DNA of 64,000 nucleotides from Megaustenia siamemsis (GCA_032433765.1 JAVIAB010000092.1:60717126-60781125); one strand, 5' to 3'; positions 47,920-58,856 are shown, counted from the stretch's first letter. The notes: generated from the sequence alone by a model not told the origin. A program made the numbers and translations.

Positions 47920-48076
47920 CTTCGAGCGAAAAACTGTACCCGTGGTGAATCTACTATCCTGGGCTTCTCGTTTACGTCTAGCAATTTCAGTAGTGGGCTC
48001 TTGCGACGTGGTTAGTGACTCTGTTAATGCGTCAATACATGTTACATTCATAGACTCAGATGTCGATATAATGATG
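47920..48076 (-). CDS. DEG/ENaC channel, tentative upstream exon (post-TM1 region, furin-like site)
   Basis: The minus-strand segment has an acceptor after TTAG and a donor AAG|GTTTGT. It begins with one base completing a split codon and ends in phase 0, which fits the next exon at 39287. It reads about 52 residues, including an NVTC that may correspond to the conserved VTIC found just after TM1 in this family, an N-glycosylation sequon (NVT), a Ser/Thr-rich stretch, and RRKR at codons 33-36 (47968-47979), a furin consensus. Similarity to family members is weak here, so assignment rests on splice phase, open frame and position. The upstream partner exon, which should end with two bases of a codon, was not identified. 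Confidence 0.55.
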
Positions 48077-48099
48077 CTAACATGAAAATATACTCATTT

Positions 48100-48770
48100 A
48101 TTATTGACTTGAGATTGCGTACTTACATTTCAACTGAATTATAAATTGTTATTAATATCAACCCGTGCGTTATTGCCTACGCTGGTGATCGAACTTTATA
48201 ATAAACAAAAAGATGGTTGAACTTTACTCGACTTTATTGGAACTGAGTTGTACCGATTGCAAGACTAGAGAATGTGTTTATGATTTTAAATAGAAAAAAT
48301 TATTACATGAATTTAAATAAATGTTTCTAAGACTGAATTTGTGAAACATATATTGTCAAAGTCTATTGTGTACAAATCTACGTCTAAATACAACAATTTG
48401 ACCTTAGTTTGCAGGTTTGATAATGACATCATATCTCAAATAATTGTGATGAGAAAACTACCAGTTCTCTGCAGAAGTGTTCCTGATAAAGCTTGTCGTT
48501 TCTTTAAAAGACACTGGATTATATATCTGTTTTTGATACATTCCAGACTTTGTAAGAATTTCAGCGTCTTTTCTTTACATGAGATATCTGAATACAGTTT
48601 GATCCACTACATGACTGGGAAGTTTATTAAAAGATGCGCGAGGTGGCGGAAGATCAACATAACAATTGTGTTTCTTTTTTTAACGATAAATGCTATATTG
48701 ATTGTCAGCGCAACAAACTGTTGTCACATCTACCCAGATTGTTGTAGGTTCTGAGTGGTTATCCTTACGT
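48100..48770. other. No supported gene
   Basis: It holds an unsupported plus-strand frame (48341-48754) and no recognised repeat. Confidence 0.35.
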
Positions 48771-48789
48771 GTACTTGTTCACAAGGGCC

Positions 48790-48979
48790 CTTTTTTTGGA
48801 ATCCCCAGGGAAAAATAAAAAAAGAGGAAGACCAAGGAATTTTTGGAGAAGACAGATAGAAGCAGAGATGAAGTTGATGGGCAAGACATGGAATGATATT
48901 AAAAGAATGGCAAAAAACAGAACGGCTTGGAAAGTGTTTGTTGAAGACCTATGCTCCACAGGGAGCTGAAAGGTAGAAG
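48790..48979 (+). mobile_element. 5'-truncated RTE LINE, family C, with 17-bp TSD
   Basis: ACTTGTTCACAAGGGCC flanks it at 48773-48789 and 48980-48996. It reads RGRPRNFWRRQIEAEMKLMG, then TWNDIKRMAKNRTAWKVFVE and LCSTGS to a stop. The frame is open, so it is fairly young. Confidence 0.95.
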
Positions 48980-49064
48980 ACTTGTTCACAAGGGCCAACT
49001 CAAAGATCCTTCACTATGACAATAAGATGTTCTGCTCTGCATTTAAACATGATTGTGTGTTCTA

Positions 49065-49245
49065 TACATTTCTTCTTCTTCTAACTTTTTAGTTCTCAGT
49101 GGAGCATAGGTCTTCAACAAACACTTTCCTAGTCGTTCTGTTTTTTGTCATTCTTTTAAGATCATTCCATGTCGTCCCCATCATCTTCATCTCTGCTTCT
49201 ATCTGTCTTTTCCAAGAATTCCTTGGTCTTCCTCTTTGTCTTTTA
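49065..49245 (-). mobile_element. RTE LINE 3' end, family C, inverted relative to 48790
   Basis: The reverse complement of the family C tail, with a (CTT)n-type run at its plus-strand left. With the copy 90 bases away it forms an inverted pair. Confidence 0.8.
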
Positions 49246-50019
49246 TTTTCTGGTAGACAAAGGGTGAGTCGGCAACCCGAACTCCTTACGGCTTTATCCG
49301 GCTTGCGTCATACGTCTCTTAGATAGAGGGCCCTTATCTATACATATAATAGAAGTAAAATGACATTATAAGGCGAACATTTAGAACGTTTATGTAACTC
49401 CTCTATCCACTGTGAAAGGCATTTCTGCCAGGTTCACAGATGAATAAAACAGTAATGTGGAAAGTAAAGGTTTTTATTGTGACAGGAGTCAAGTTAGGAT
49501 TCGGACAAAGTAAATGGATATTCAGACAGCCTTATAAAATCATTAAGGATGATGCCTGAACAAACATTAAACATCTCCTCAGAAAATGATGAAATTAATT
49601 TAACGCGCGTGTTTACTTCGGTTTTAGATCTTTAATTATTTCCTCCAAGTTCTTGTATCGTTGTGTACTTATCTCTTCTACCTTTTAGCGTCGAGGAAAA
49701 ACGAATCGCTTTTGATCGTGAACTTTGGTGCCCATCTCACAATGCGATTTGTGTGACCTCAGATCTTGGATGGCTGGGGTGGGTTGTTGTTCTATGTGGT
49801 TGTTTATGTCTCTTGTGGAATGATCTTTGCTGGTAATCATGTTACATGTTCAGATCATTTAATTTGTTGTCACTTTCAATGAAGCACTAAACTAATGCTA
49901 CTTCTCTTTTTTCTCGATATTTTTCATTTCTTAGTTGGCTTCGTATTGTCATATTAAATAGTCTTTTAAGACACTTCAGTACAGAAATTGTGGTCTTTCT
50001 TTCTGTTTTTGCTATGGAT

Positions 50020-50610
50020 GTTCACAGATGAGATTAACGAGCTTCTTTTTGCAGACGATCAGGCACTAATAAATGGAAAAATAGACCTACACCAACACTT
50101 AAATAGACTTAACAGCTTCCACCACTATTGTCCAAAAAGAAATAACATTAGATGCAAAACGAGCAGTTTACATTCGACATCCCAAAGTTGTGCTACTAAT
50201 GCCAGACCTGAACTCTAGACTTTAAGAACAATGACAAAAATAACTACTACCTAGATGAAATATGTTAGACGAATGACAGGAAACAGTTTAATAGATAAGA
50301 TCAGAAAAAAAGAACTGAGAAAAAGCTCTAGGAATAAATGCTGCCAAAGAATACATGAAGAAACAACAGATAAAATGGTTTGACCACGTGATAAGGTAGA
50401 AAGATCACAACACAAAATAACGAGCCTTTAATAAACATTATGAGAACACCGGACTGAATGACCGACCACGAAAAAGATGGAGTGCTGGAATATTATAAAC
50501 ACTAAGAAACATAACAGCAGCAGAGGTCAACAGAAGAGCAAAAGGCCGCAAAATTATAACTCCTTTCAACGCTGAAAGGCAAATGAGGAAGGAAAGAAAT
50601 AAAAGATTAT
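50020..50610 (+). pseudogene. RTE-type LINE 3' fragment, family D, copy 3
   Basis: DEINELLFADDQALING contains the RT FADD catalytic box. From 50240 the sequence aligns with 26530-26930 (VRRMTGN, QQIKWF, then the AEVNRRAK region) to CAAATGAGGAAGGAAAG. The section between FADD and the tail is mostly deleted. Confidence 0.75.
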
Positions 50611-50619
50611 TTTTTTGTT

Positions 50620-51370
50620 TTTTTGTTGAGTTTTCTGTTTGTAATTATTGATCGTATTTGTCATTTAATTTATTTGCTTAATTGAATGTTTTCAATTTTT
50701 TTCTTGATTCTCCCATTTTCTGCTAAAATACTTTCGGGGTTTTTAAAAATTGGTGTTTTCATCTGATTCTCCTGCAAATTTCCTTTAATCAGTATATTAA
50801 ACAGAGATTATTTACTTCCATCGATGAGCAGTTGTGTGTGCGTTCACTTAAGACGTGCTAGTCACAAACACGCTAAATATTTGAATTTAACAGTTGAACC
50901 GTACCTTTTATATTTGAGTGGACCAACGTTTTAAATATTGGGGATTGATCTGTCTGAACAACTGAGATAATCAAGGTCAAATTTGTTGAGTTTTTCAGTG
51001 ATATGACGTCTATAACACACATTACATTTCAAATGGGAGCTCGGAAGACACTGTCTATATGTGAACATTTGACTGGATATTCATAAATTAGATGGTTTGT
51101 TAAGAAGGCAATCATCATGCAACAATCGCTTACAAATCAGCCAAATTACTTGAACTCACTTTCCCCTAGTTCTTAAGACCCAAGTTATTTGTTTTTACCA
51201 AATGATGCGGTCAAAGAGAAGACTAAGTAAGCCGTTGGAGAGAAAACCAAGTCGTTAAAACTGAATATTGCTGTATTAACACAGTGTCGTGTTTGCTGGG
51301 AATTACCGTGACTGGCAGTTCATGACATTCCGGTTAAGAGATAATAATAGCTGCTTTATCTAGAAATAAC
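50620..51370. other. No gene recognised
   Basis: AT-rich DNA with no supported feature. Confidence 0.35.
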
Positions 51371-51374
51371 AATA

Positions 51375-51560
51375 ATGGAAGTAATGGTTCCAGAAAGATG
51401 CCACAGGGGCAGACCTAAAAAGAAGTCTTGTCAAGACATCAAAGCGGCCCTTAACATGACAACAGAAAAAGTTGGTGACCTGACTAGAGACAGAGATTCT
51501 TTCAGAAGAGCTGAGGTGTCGCATCTGATGAGATTCCATTTAACACCAATGTTTTAGAAG
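51375..51560 (+). pseudogene. RTE-type LINE 3' end, family E, copy 2
   Basis: It reads RCHRGRPKKKSCQDIKAALN, then TEKVGDLTRDRDSFRRAEV, a GRPKKxW..DI...LTRDRxxxR pattern of RTE-like C-termini. It matches the end of 2100-2800. Confidence 0.7.
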
Positions 51561-51750
51561 CACCATACTATTTTTTAAGAGAAGAAATGAAACTGTTGTT
51601 GGTTTAGATGAGTCTTCTGGCAGAAAATGGCACATTGTGCTCGGTGTCCTCATTGTGTGGAGATTTCGTATTTTGAAGATGCAGACAGTTTTTGTAACCC
51701 TACCTTTGTCCCCAGCTGAGTCAAAACTTTGTTTTACTTATACCGCCACA

Positions 51751-52049
51751 ATGAAAAGAGAACTACTAAGCACAATTCAAACAAGACAAATGCGATTTTT
51801 GGCCCATGTTAAAAGACACAACAGCCTACTAAAAGTAATCCTGGAGGGGAAAATACACGGTAAAAGAGGCAGAGGCAGGCCAAGACTAACATGGACGAGT
51901 AACATCAAAAGATGGACAAATCAGCCTATGACAGGGAAAATGGAAAAACAAAATAGAAAAAATTGTTTGGTCAAAGCAAGAGACAAAGCAGAAAGGCGCT
52001 CCATGGTAGCCAACCTTCGTTGCGGAGACGGCACTCAATGATGATGATG
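51751..52049 (+). mobile_element. 5'-truncated RTE LINE, family A, with 11-bp TSD
   Basis: ATACCGCCACA (51740-51750) and ATACCGACACA (52050-52060) form a TSD with one mismatch. It reads MKRELLSTIQTRQMRFLAHV to GRGRPRLTW and a (GATGAT) tail. A 33-base insertion (GAAAATGGAAAAACAAAATA onward) replaces the usual TACTIKAR region. Confidence 0.88.
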
Positions 52050-52059
52050 ATACCGACAC

Positions 52060-53700
52060 ATTTCCGCGAAGCTACACCTTCTACATAGTTAAAATTGAAC
52101 ACCAAATTTACATTTTATATTGTTATGTTTATTTATGACTACTCTGATTCTTTCCCCTCAACTTTAATATAATGAATGACGTCCTATAGATACTTATATT
52201 TTACAATTTACGTCTCGTAACATTATCAGGGAAGGAAAACAACATAATTGTGTAGTAGTTTAGTTTTAGTGCGAGTTAGATTTTATACTAGTATGGGAGA
52301 GATCGATCTTGACGTACATTGCACTATTGTACCAGCGTTTGTATATTAATGCTTGTCAGCTGGACTTGTAAACTGTAGACTGGTTCAACATATTTCAATT
52401 ACACCGTTACTGAGACAAGTCGTTGTTGACTTCTATCAGTCATTGTAGGTGACTTTGTCATCTCGTTGATTTAGATTGACTGACCTAAAAATAAGACTTG
52501 ACATAACATGGAGACAGCAAAACACATTCGCTGGTTAGTTTCAAAATGTCAGGATCCTTAAACCGTGAATATCTCCATCTTTTTAATAGCATGGCATCTT
52601 AACTCTTTCATTACGGAAGGTTATTATCAATTTTGCGGTAGAGATTTCTGAGACAACATTTTTTCATGTTTATAAATATTAATCTACATGTTTATATTTA
52701 TTTAACACTTTACATATTATATATGAATTTTTAGATAATTAAACAAGAAATTAGATTTCACAAATACCAAGATGATACAAGACCTATAAAAAAGAATATG
52801 GTTTGATGACATTTTACAATAATGAAATTGAGAGTGACGCACTGTGCGGTTAAATGTACATGACCGAAATCGGCATGGCACATGATATATCGAAACGCAG
52901 GGAAAGAGTTTGTAATTATCAGCTTCAATACTGTGTCCCCAAAAGCACAACTTACGTAGTCAGCATGTCCTCCTAATAAAATTTATATTACTACAAACTG
53001 CTATTTAGTTTCAACGGATTACCTAGCAAACCTCTAGGCTTTTTAAGACTGTCTTTGATGGATCAATAATCTCTACTTTTATATTGTATCCTAACTGTAT
53101 CGTTCTCTGTATCTTGACTGATATACATATCTGAGTCTATTTAACTAATACTATGTGGACCTAGATGTTGTCTGACTATAAAGATGTTACCCTATTCTCG
53201 TCAGATTAATTGTGATGTTTCTCTAAACTAGTATGTCACGATATCAGGCGAGCTTCTCTCCATATTTAACAAAGAAACTGGTTTTCGACATAATCATTTC
53301 GACCAAACTTTGACCGTGACTTCCACAAGATGACCTGCAGCTAACCACATAAAGCAATCCGCACGTCTTACAATCTACAAGATAATTAGCCCCTTACAGT
53401 ATAAAATACTCTTGTACATTCGCATTAGTTTAAAACATTTTCAGTTGTTTACAAAATATTTAATTAGACCAATGGAACATGTATTTTATTTATATATTTA
53501 CCTCATCAAAATCCGGGGAAAATTAGTACCAAATATTGCATTTCTGTCTTAAAATGGATGAAACTCATCAATCATTCAAAGTCAAACAGTCGTAGCTTCT
53601 GAATCACACGACCGTCGTTAGGAATAATAGCAAGTGCTATCTTTCATAAGAAATGGGCTCTAGTCGGTTATACAGTAATTTAAATTAAAAGTTATGCGTG
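52060..53700. other. No supported gene
   Basis: A minus-strand open stretch at 52717-52950 is Cys-rich but has no motif. The rest is AT-rich. Confidence 0.35.
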
Positions 53701-53709
53701 CTCTCTTAC

Positions 53710-53843
53710 CTGTGCAGTTCTGCTCATCCTCACCGCCAGCACAATCTGCAACATTTTTATACAGAGGACGGATAAATACAATTGCCTTTTTGCACTGGGA
53801 GTTGTATTCAGGACACGTGAATAGTATATTATTCACATATGTC
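53710..53843 (-). CDS. Exon encoding an LDL-receptor class A module
   Basis: The minus-strand segment has acceptor CGGTTTCAG and donor ACAG|GTAAGA. It reads FTCPEYNSQCKK and then NVADCAGGEDEQNC. The F-x-C...C...DC-x-G-x-DE-x-x-C arrangement is the LDLa consensus, including the acidic calcium-binding D...DE. The first cysteine would be on an upstream exon, and the position of the fourth cysteine (C-D-G-V-A-D-C) holds Tyr (YKNVADC), so one disulfide is probably lost or rearranged. It lies 5.6 kb upstream of the tentative channel exon on the same strand, but the phases (one base out here, two needed there) need at least one exon between them. It may belong to another receptor gene. Confidence 0.72.
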
Positions 53844-54003
53844 CTGAAACCGAATCCAACGGATATCTATGTCGGATCTGTCCCGTGGCGTTATGGGAAG
53901 GGTGGTGGATGTGTCCAAAGTAGTCACATATATATTTATACATACATACATGTAATTATATATACAAACATATAAATGTAATGTAAGAACCATAGCTGAC
54001 CGA

Positions 54004-55354
54004 TACGAGGTTTGTTCAAATGAAAAGGGGACTTGTTACACCATACGTGCTAGAGTGTACTGATATTGATGACATGTTGCACTAGTAATGAGTATCCAAT
54101 AATTAACATACGGTCACGTGTTCATCTTCCCAGCATGCATATGTGCTGCAGAAGACTGTTAACAATATGGCGGGTGTGATTCCGAACCCGTCCAAAGTGA
54201 ATCAGCGTGCTGTGATCCAGTTTCTTCCATTTGAAGGATGTCATGCAGTAGACATTCATCGGGGAATGGAGGCAGCATATGGTGACAAATGTTTGTCGAG
54301 GACCAGAGTGAGGGAATGGGTGCGTATGTTTAAAGACGGACGTGAGTTAACGGCAGATCTTGCACGGCCAGGTCAGGCGCATATTGTTGCAACAGAAGAA
54401 GCCATAGCCGTGCTTGATAAAGCAGTACTGACTGACCGTCGTCGGAGCATTCGTTCGCTTGCAGAAGAATTCCATATGTCAATTGGGACAGTCCACATGG
54501 TTGTTCGGAAGAAATTGAACTATCGGAAGGTGTGTTCACAGTGGGTCCCACGGATGTTGACTGACCACCATAAGGAAGAACGGATGGGGTGGAGTTTGAA
54601 CCACTTGATGCGTTACAGGGCAGAGGGTGATGCATTTCTGTTGAGCATTGTGGCAGGTGATGAATCGTGGTGCCACCACTATGAACCGAGCAGCAAAATT
54701 GACAGCATGCAATGGAAACATCCAGGTTCACCAAAACCCAAAAAATTCAAGACACATGTTTCTGCTGGGAAGGTTATGATGACTGCATTTTTTTACCTTG
54801 AAGGGTTTTTGTTGGCTGATTTTAAGGAACCTGGTGTCAACATCAGTGCCGCCCATTATAAAGACACTTTAGACAAGCTGCATAAGGCCATCAAGGCTAA
54901 GCGACCAGGCAAGCTTTCTCAAGGTGTGATTCTTTTCCACGACAACGCTCGTCCGCACGTCGCAAAAATTGTGCAGAAAACATTGGCAAAGAAGAATTGG
55001 GAAGTTCTTCATCACCCAGCCTATAGTCCCGATTTGTCCCCCGTGTGATTTCCATTTGTTCTGACCGTTGAAGAGAGCACTAAAGGGACAGCGATTCAAC
55101 AGCGACGCAGACGTGAAGACAGCTGTGACCACATGGTTCAGAGAGCAGCAACGCACCTTTTTTTCGGACGGCATTCGACGTCTACCTAAACAGTGGGATG
55201 CTTGCCTAAATGCATACGGAAATTTTTTCTGATGAACCCAGGTGCATTCTTATTCAACAGTGGTTGTTTTATTTAATTCCGTTGAAACTATTAAATTGCG
55301 TATGATACTTTTTAAATAAATCCACACGTCCCGTTTTCAGTTGAACACGCCGTA
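54004..55354 (+). mobile_element. Mariner transposon, nearly complete
   Basis: The coordinates include the TA duplication at each end (54004-54005, 55353-55354). Inverted ends CGAGGTTTGTTCAAATGAAAA and (inverted) CGGCGTGTTCAACTGAAAACG match with a small gap. About 1.35 kb, usual for mariner. It contains one transposase frame broken once near its end. Confidence 0.93.
54167..55200 (+). pseudogene. Mariner transposase (D,D34D) with one frameshift
   Basis: The frame from ATG 54167 is open to 55048. The N-terminal paired HTH region is VIQFLPFEGCHAVDIHRG ... REWVRMFKDGR, with the second HTH about residues 75-125. The first catalytic Asp is in VAGDESWCHHYEP and the second in ILFHDNARPH. The frame then runs YSPDLSP and hits TGA after one extra base at about 55042. 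In the +1 frame CDFHLF follows, placing the third Asp 34 residues after the second, as in D34D mariners. A further TGA (TTCTGA) lies right after it; the frame otherwise continues to TGA near 55232. The copy is therefore inactive. Confidence 0.92.
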
Positions 55355-55359
55355 TATTT

Positions 55360-56220
55360 AAAAAAATGTATTTTAACTAATTTTAATGCAGTATTAAGGG
55401 GTAGAAGGGGCGGGTTGGTAGGAGTTGTCGGGTGTTAGGGTTGGGATGGGTGGCTTGCTGGATGTGGCAACAGGTGATAGCCGAATCATAGTTGATCGAT
55501 GGATTTTATTTAAAATTCTATTTTAATTAACTCTAATGGGATAATAAGGGGCGGAAGGGTTGGTTTGGCGGTAAAGTGTGATAGCCGTACAAATGCTGAT
55601 CGACAGATTCACTTTTAATTACATTTAATGAGACATTAAGGGGCAATGGAATGGTAGGGGCAAAATGGTAAGTGTGGTGTGTCGACAATGTGATATAGAT
55701 TGATAATACATTAATAAGGAGAGCCAAACCACAACTGACCAATTTATTGCATTTTAATTAAATTAAATAGGTTTGGCGAATTTAATTATTACTTGGGTGA
55801 CTTGAAATAGATTTTGATTGATATTGGCAGGATTTTATATGAATTTTGGAGAATTTTGGTGGGATTTTGGTGGATGTTAGCGGAATTGTGATGGATTTTG
55901 GGTGATTTTAATAGATTTTAATGGATTTTCAGTAATTTGGTGAGTTTTCGCTGATTTTTGTGAGCCTGTGGGTGATATTGGGAGGGGATGATTTATGTTT
56001 TTTTTTTAAATTCTTAGTGCTTTTAGGTGGCGGAATAGTATCACATGTGTGGGTATGAGAGGTAAAGAAGAAAGTGAACCAAAGTTGATCGGTACAAATA
56101 TGGGGTTGAGGTAGGTATTGTAGTTGTATCGAAATAGGTGTTCTGCAAAGGCATACAGGAAAAATATATTTCCGTTGATTATATAGTATATCTACGTTTA
56201 TGTTTTTAACAATTGTGATT
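55360..56220. other. No gene recognised; G/T-rich degenerate repeats
   Basis: At 55370-56000 phrases such as ATTTTAATTAA..TTAATG, AAGGGGC and GATTTTGGTGGATTTT recur at irregular intervals of about 110-120 bases, a decayed tandem repeat. Confidence 0.5.
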
Positions 56221-56224
56221 ATCT

Positions 56225-56600
56225 CTTAGTGCTTAACTTTGTCTAATTCTTTGGTATAATCTATGAACAATAGGTATAGATATATTTTCTCCTTCATCGC
56301 TCTTTCTACTAAAGATCTTATGATGTATATGGCATTGCTTGTTCCTTTATCTCTAACAAAACTACGCTGTTCATCACAAATTTCTGAATGATTTTATTTC
56401 GTATGATGATTCATAGTGATATCTTAACCATGTTACTCATAAGGCTTATTGTGCGATTATCATCGCATTCAATCGACCAGATTTCTTTGGTAGGGCTATG
56501 AATATTGATTTGAGTAGGCGTCTGGTATATATCGGCTGTTGTAGATATCATTCAATATTTTTGCTATTATTTCTATTCCAAAATCACCCATGGCTGTAAA
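56225..56600 (-). pseudogene. RTE-type LINE RT fragment
   Basis: The minus strand gives ECDDNRTISLMSNMVKISL, aligning with the CSDFRTISLMSHVTKILLK block of family A; heavily mutated. Confidence 0.6.
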
Positions 56601-56644
56601 AGAGTTGTAATTATTTTATCTTATTTTTTTGGTTGATATTATTG

Positions 56645-57400
56645 TTCACTGACAGCACGTCACATTGATCACAACGTTAATCATGACATACTTTTTTTCA
56701 GAATACATAAATCATAATCATGCTTTATTGACTGTTATGTTCCTCTTGGCACGTGATACAATATAGTCTATGCACTTCTTGAATTATAGTTCTTAATTCT
56801 GGACATCTCGGAGGCAATCGCCGGTTGGATATGATTTGTCCACAAATGCTTACCTTTGTGCAACATGTAACATTCAATCTCTCTATAAACGTACTTACGA
56901 TTATAAGAAATATATGCAGCACAGCTTGAAATCTCTCAAAACACTTCCACAACTAAAGTTCATATGTTCTAATTTCACCTGTTCTGTCTACTGTCTACTG
57001 CTCAACTAATGTGCATAGGTCTCTGCTATCTTACTACTCTCTAGTCTGTTGCTTAATACTTCTCAACTGACTTAAGACTACAAATTGAAGATTCTTAATT
57101 TCCTAACTAATTTCTCTTCTACTTTCCTAATTCCTGACTTAACTTCCTAACTAACTTTCTATCCTGGTTCTAACTTTCTCTGACTAAACTTCTTCTAGTC
57201 CTTGAACTTCAAATCTTCCGAGTCACACTTACTTAAACCTATCGTGTCGAAGTTTAAATACCTTAACCTCACTTCTGCGCGTGGAATTTCTTCAGCCAAT
57301 GAAATTGTCGCAAAGTGACAACTTGCAACCTTTCTGATCACTCCAAAATTTGACCTATATCTCAAAATTGTCAAAATAATAAATCTGGTGATGATGATGA
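56645..57400 (-). mobile_element. Solo LTR-like sequence, inverted relative to its neighbour
   Basis: The minus strand carries a TATTTAAA box (about 57255), a purine-rich leader, TATTGTATCACGTGCCAAGAG, CAATAAAG and GATTAACGTTGTGATCAATG, in the same order as related phrases in 57409-58308. Ends are not clearly defined. Confidence 0.5.
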
Positions 57401-57408
57401 TGATGATA

Positions 57409-58308
57409 TGTAACAGTAAGCTAGTGAAAGCATCAGGCAGGCTGACTTGGTGTTACCCGCTTCGCAGTAGACTATAGCAATGACAAATGCTAGCGACCAG
57501 CCTAATCACCGGGAAAAATAAGGCCGGTCACAGAACAGGAGTTCGGCAGACGCTCGTACTTAGTGTCGCCCGCTTCCCTAGGGGGGGGGGGGGGGGCATC
57601 AGCAATAACATGAATACGTTCGGCAGACACTCGAGGTGGAGAGAGTATATAAACGTCAGCGGGGGAAGGTTTAGGAACAGCGATAGTCATAGACAGAGCA
57701 GAGATAGAGCTAGAGAAGATCAGGCAGGAAGTTAGTTCCAGTTAGATTAAGATCAGTTAGAATGGAGAATTAGATACTCAAAGTTAGAACACACAGAACA
57801 AGTAGAAGTTTAGATTAAGAAGTGAAGCCAGTTTATTAAGAAGTTAGAATCGTCAAGTTGTAGTTCAAGTCCACAGTTGAAGTTATTAAACAAGTTGATA
57901 GAAGTTTTAGGAACGTAAGCTGTGAACGTGTTTTAGAAGATTCCAAGAGTTCTGTATTCCATTCCATCCAGTCTCGTAAGTTGAACAAAGTTGATAACAA
58001 TTGCCTGATGTTTAATAAATGTATACATTGCACTTATGGACTGTTCAATAAACACCGGTGGTAAACCGATGAACGTCCAAGAGTTAACGAAGTTAATTAT
58101 AAGAGAAGTGCGTCATATTATATCACGTGCCACGAGAATTATTAGAAGTCAATAAACTTGATTACGATATATATATATATATGAGAGAACAGAGTCTGTT
58201 ATGATTGACGTTGTGATCAATGTAATGTGATTGAGTGTATACAAGCCAATAACGTCAAGGTAGCACAACAATAAAGATGCACAACAGAACGCTAAGAACG
58301 CTATAACA
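57409..58308 (+). mobile_element. Solo LTR-like sequence, about 900 bp, with 4-bp TSD
   Basis: It starts TGTAACA and ends TATAACA (TG...CA), with GATA on both sides (57405-57408, 58309-58312). It has TATATAAA near 57647 and several AATAAA (58050, 58153, 58271). A G-run lies at 57581-57597. No coding region is adjacent. The 4-bp TSD is short, and GATA could match by chance. Confidence 0.55.
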
Positions 58309-58606
58309 GATATAGTACATATATACATAGAAGTTTGAATAGCGGTCTAGTTTTGCTTTCCGCAAAAGTATTATATTGGAAAAAATGTTTTTTTTTAATC
58401 GATAGACTGCCGTAGAGACATAATAGGACAAAAATGTTAATCTTTCGTTTTTATAGAGGACATATAGAAACTATGTGAAAAGTGGTTTAAGGTTTTCAAG
58501 TTATATTTGCACTCCCAATGGTATGTTTTGGAAAATATGAAGAAAAAAAAATGTATAGAGTGCTCGAAACACATGTAGAAAAAATATTAACTTTCCTTGA
58601 TTAATA

Positions 58607-58856
58607 GGCCGCGATAGCTCAGTGGTTTGTGAACTTGACTACTAAAGACAAGAACGGGTTCGATCTTGATCGACGGCGTCCAGGTTCACCCAGCCTTAAT
58701 GGGTACCGGATTTTTTTCTGGGAAAGTAAAGCGGTATGGGTGTAAAACTACCCACATTACCCCAAAATCATTTGCCGAAGATCTGTAAAAATTGTAGTCT
58801 CTAACACAATATTCCCTATACGCCACTTAGCATGAAGGGGCTCTATTTTTTTTTTC
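58607..58856 (+). mobile_element. tRNA-derived SINE, family 1, copy 4
   Basis: A box TAGCTCAGTGGTTTG and a shortened B-box region (GGGTTCGATCTTG), common body, with hairpin CGCCACTTAGCA decayed, then a T-run. Confidence 0.88.

Larger units (their letters stand above)
5174..48076 (-). other. DEG/ENaC-family (FaNaC/ASIC-like) sodium channel gene locus, 5' end incomplete
   Basis: Thirteen exon segments (47920-48076 tentative, 39083-39287, 38459-38642, 35288-35443, 31804-31910, 28936-29099, 25753-25969, 21574-21652, 17332-17389, 16861-16916, 9306-9384, 7616-7759, 5174-5311) each have AG acceptor and GT donor borders. Every exon-end phase matches the next exon start, and the joined frame is open for 580 codons to TGA. 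The family forms trimeric, usually amiloride-sensitive, plasma-membrane Na+ channels with two transmembrane segments and a large cysteine-rich extracellular domain. The finger, palm, wrist and TM2 landmarks are seen in the expected order. TM1 and the cytoplasmic N-terminus (His-Gly motif) were not located and should lie above 48 kb. Introns reach 8.6 kb (16.9-9.4 kb between two adjacent exons is 7.5 kb) and hold nearly all the repeats listed here. The ligand or gating stimulus cannot be read from the sequence. Confidence 0.9.

Noticed and set aside
48341..48754. 137-codon plus-strand frame with a hydrophobic C-terminal segment
   Set aside because: No motif, no support from splice sites or repeats; may be chance in AT-rich DNA.
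52717..52950. Cys-containing minus-strand frame near the LDLa exon, considered as a linking exon to the channel
   Set aside because: Possible acceptor at about 52950, but donors are weak and neither reading shows an LDLa or ENaC motif.
57502..57735. Pro-rich/Gly-rich frames on both strands near the G-run
   Set aside because: Low complexity inside the LTR-like sequence.
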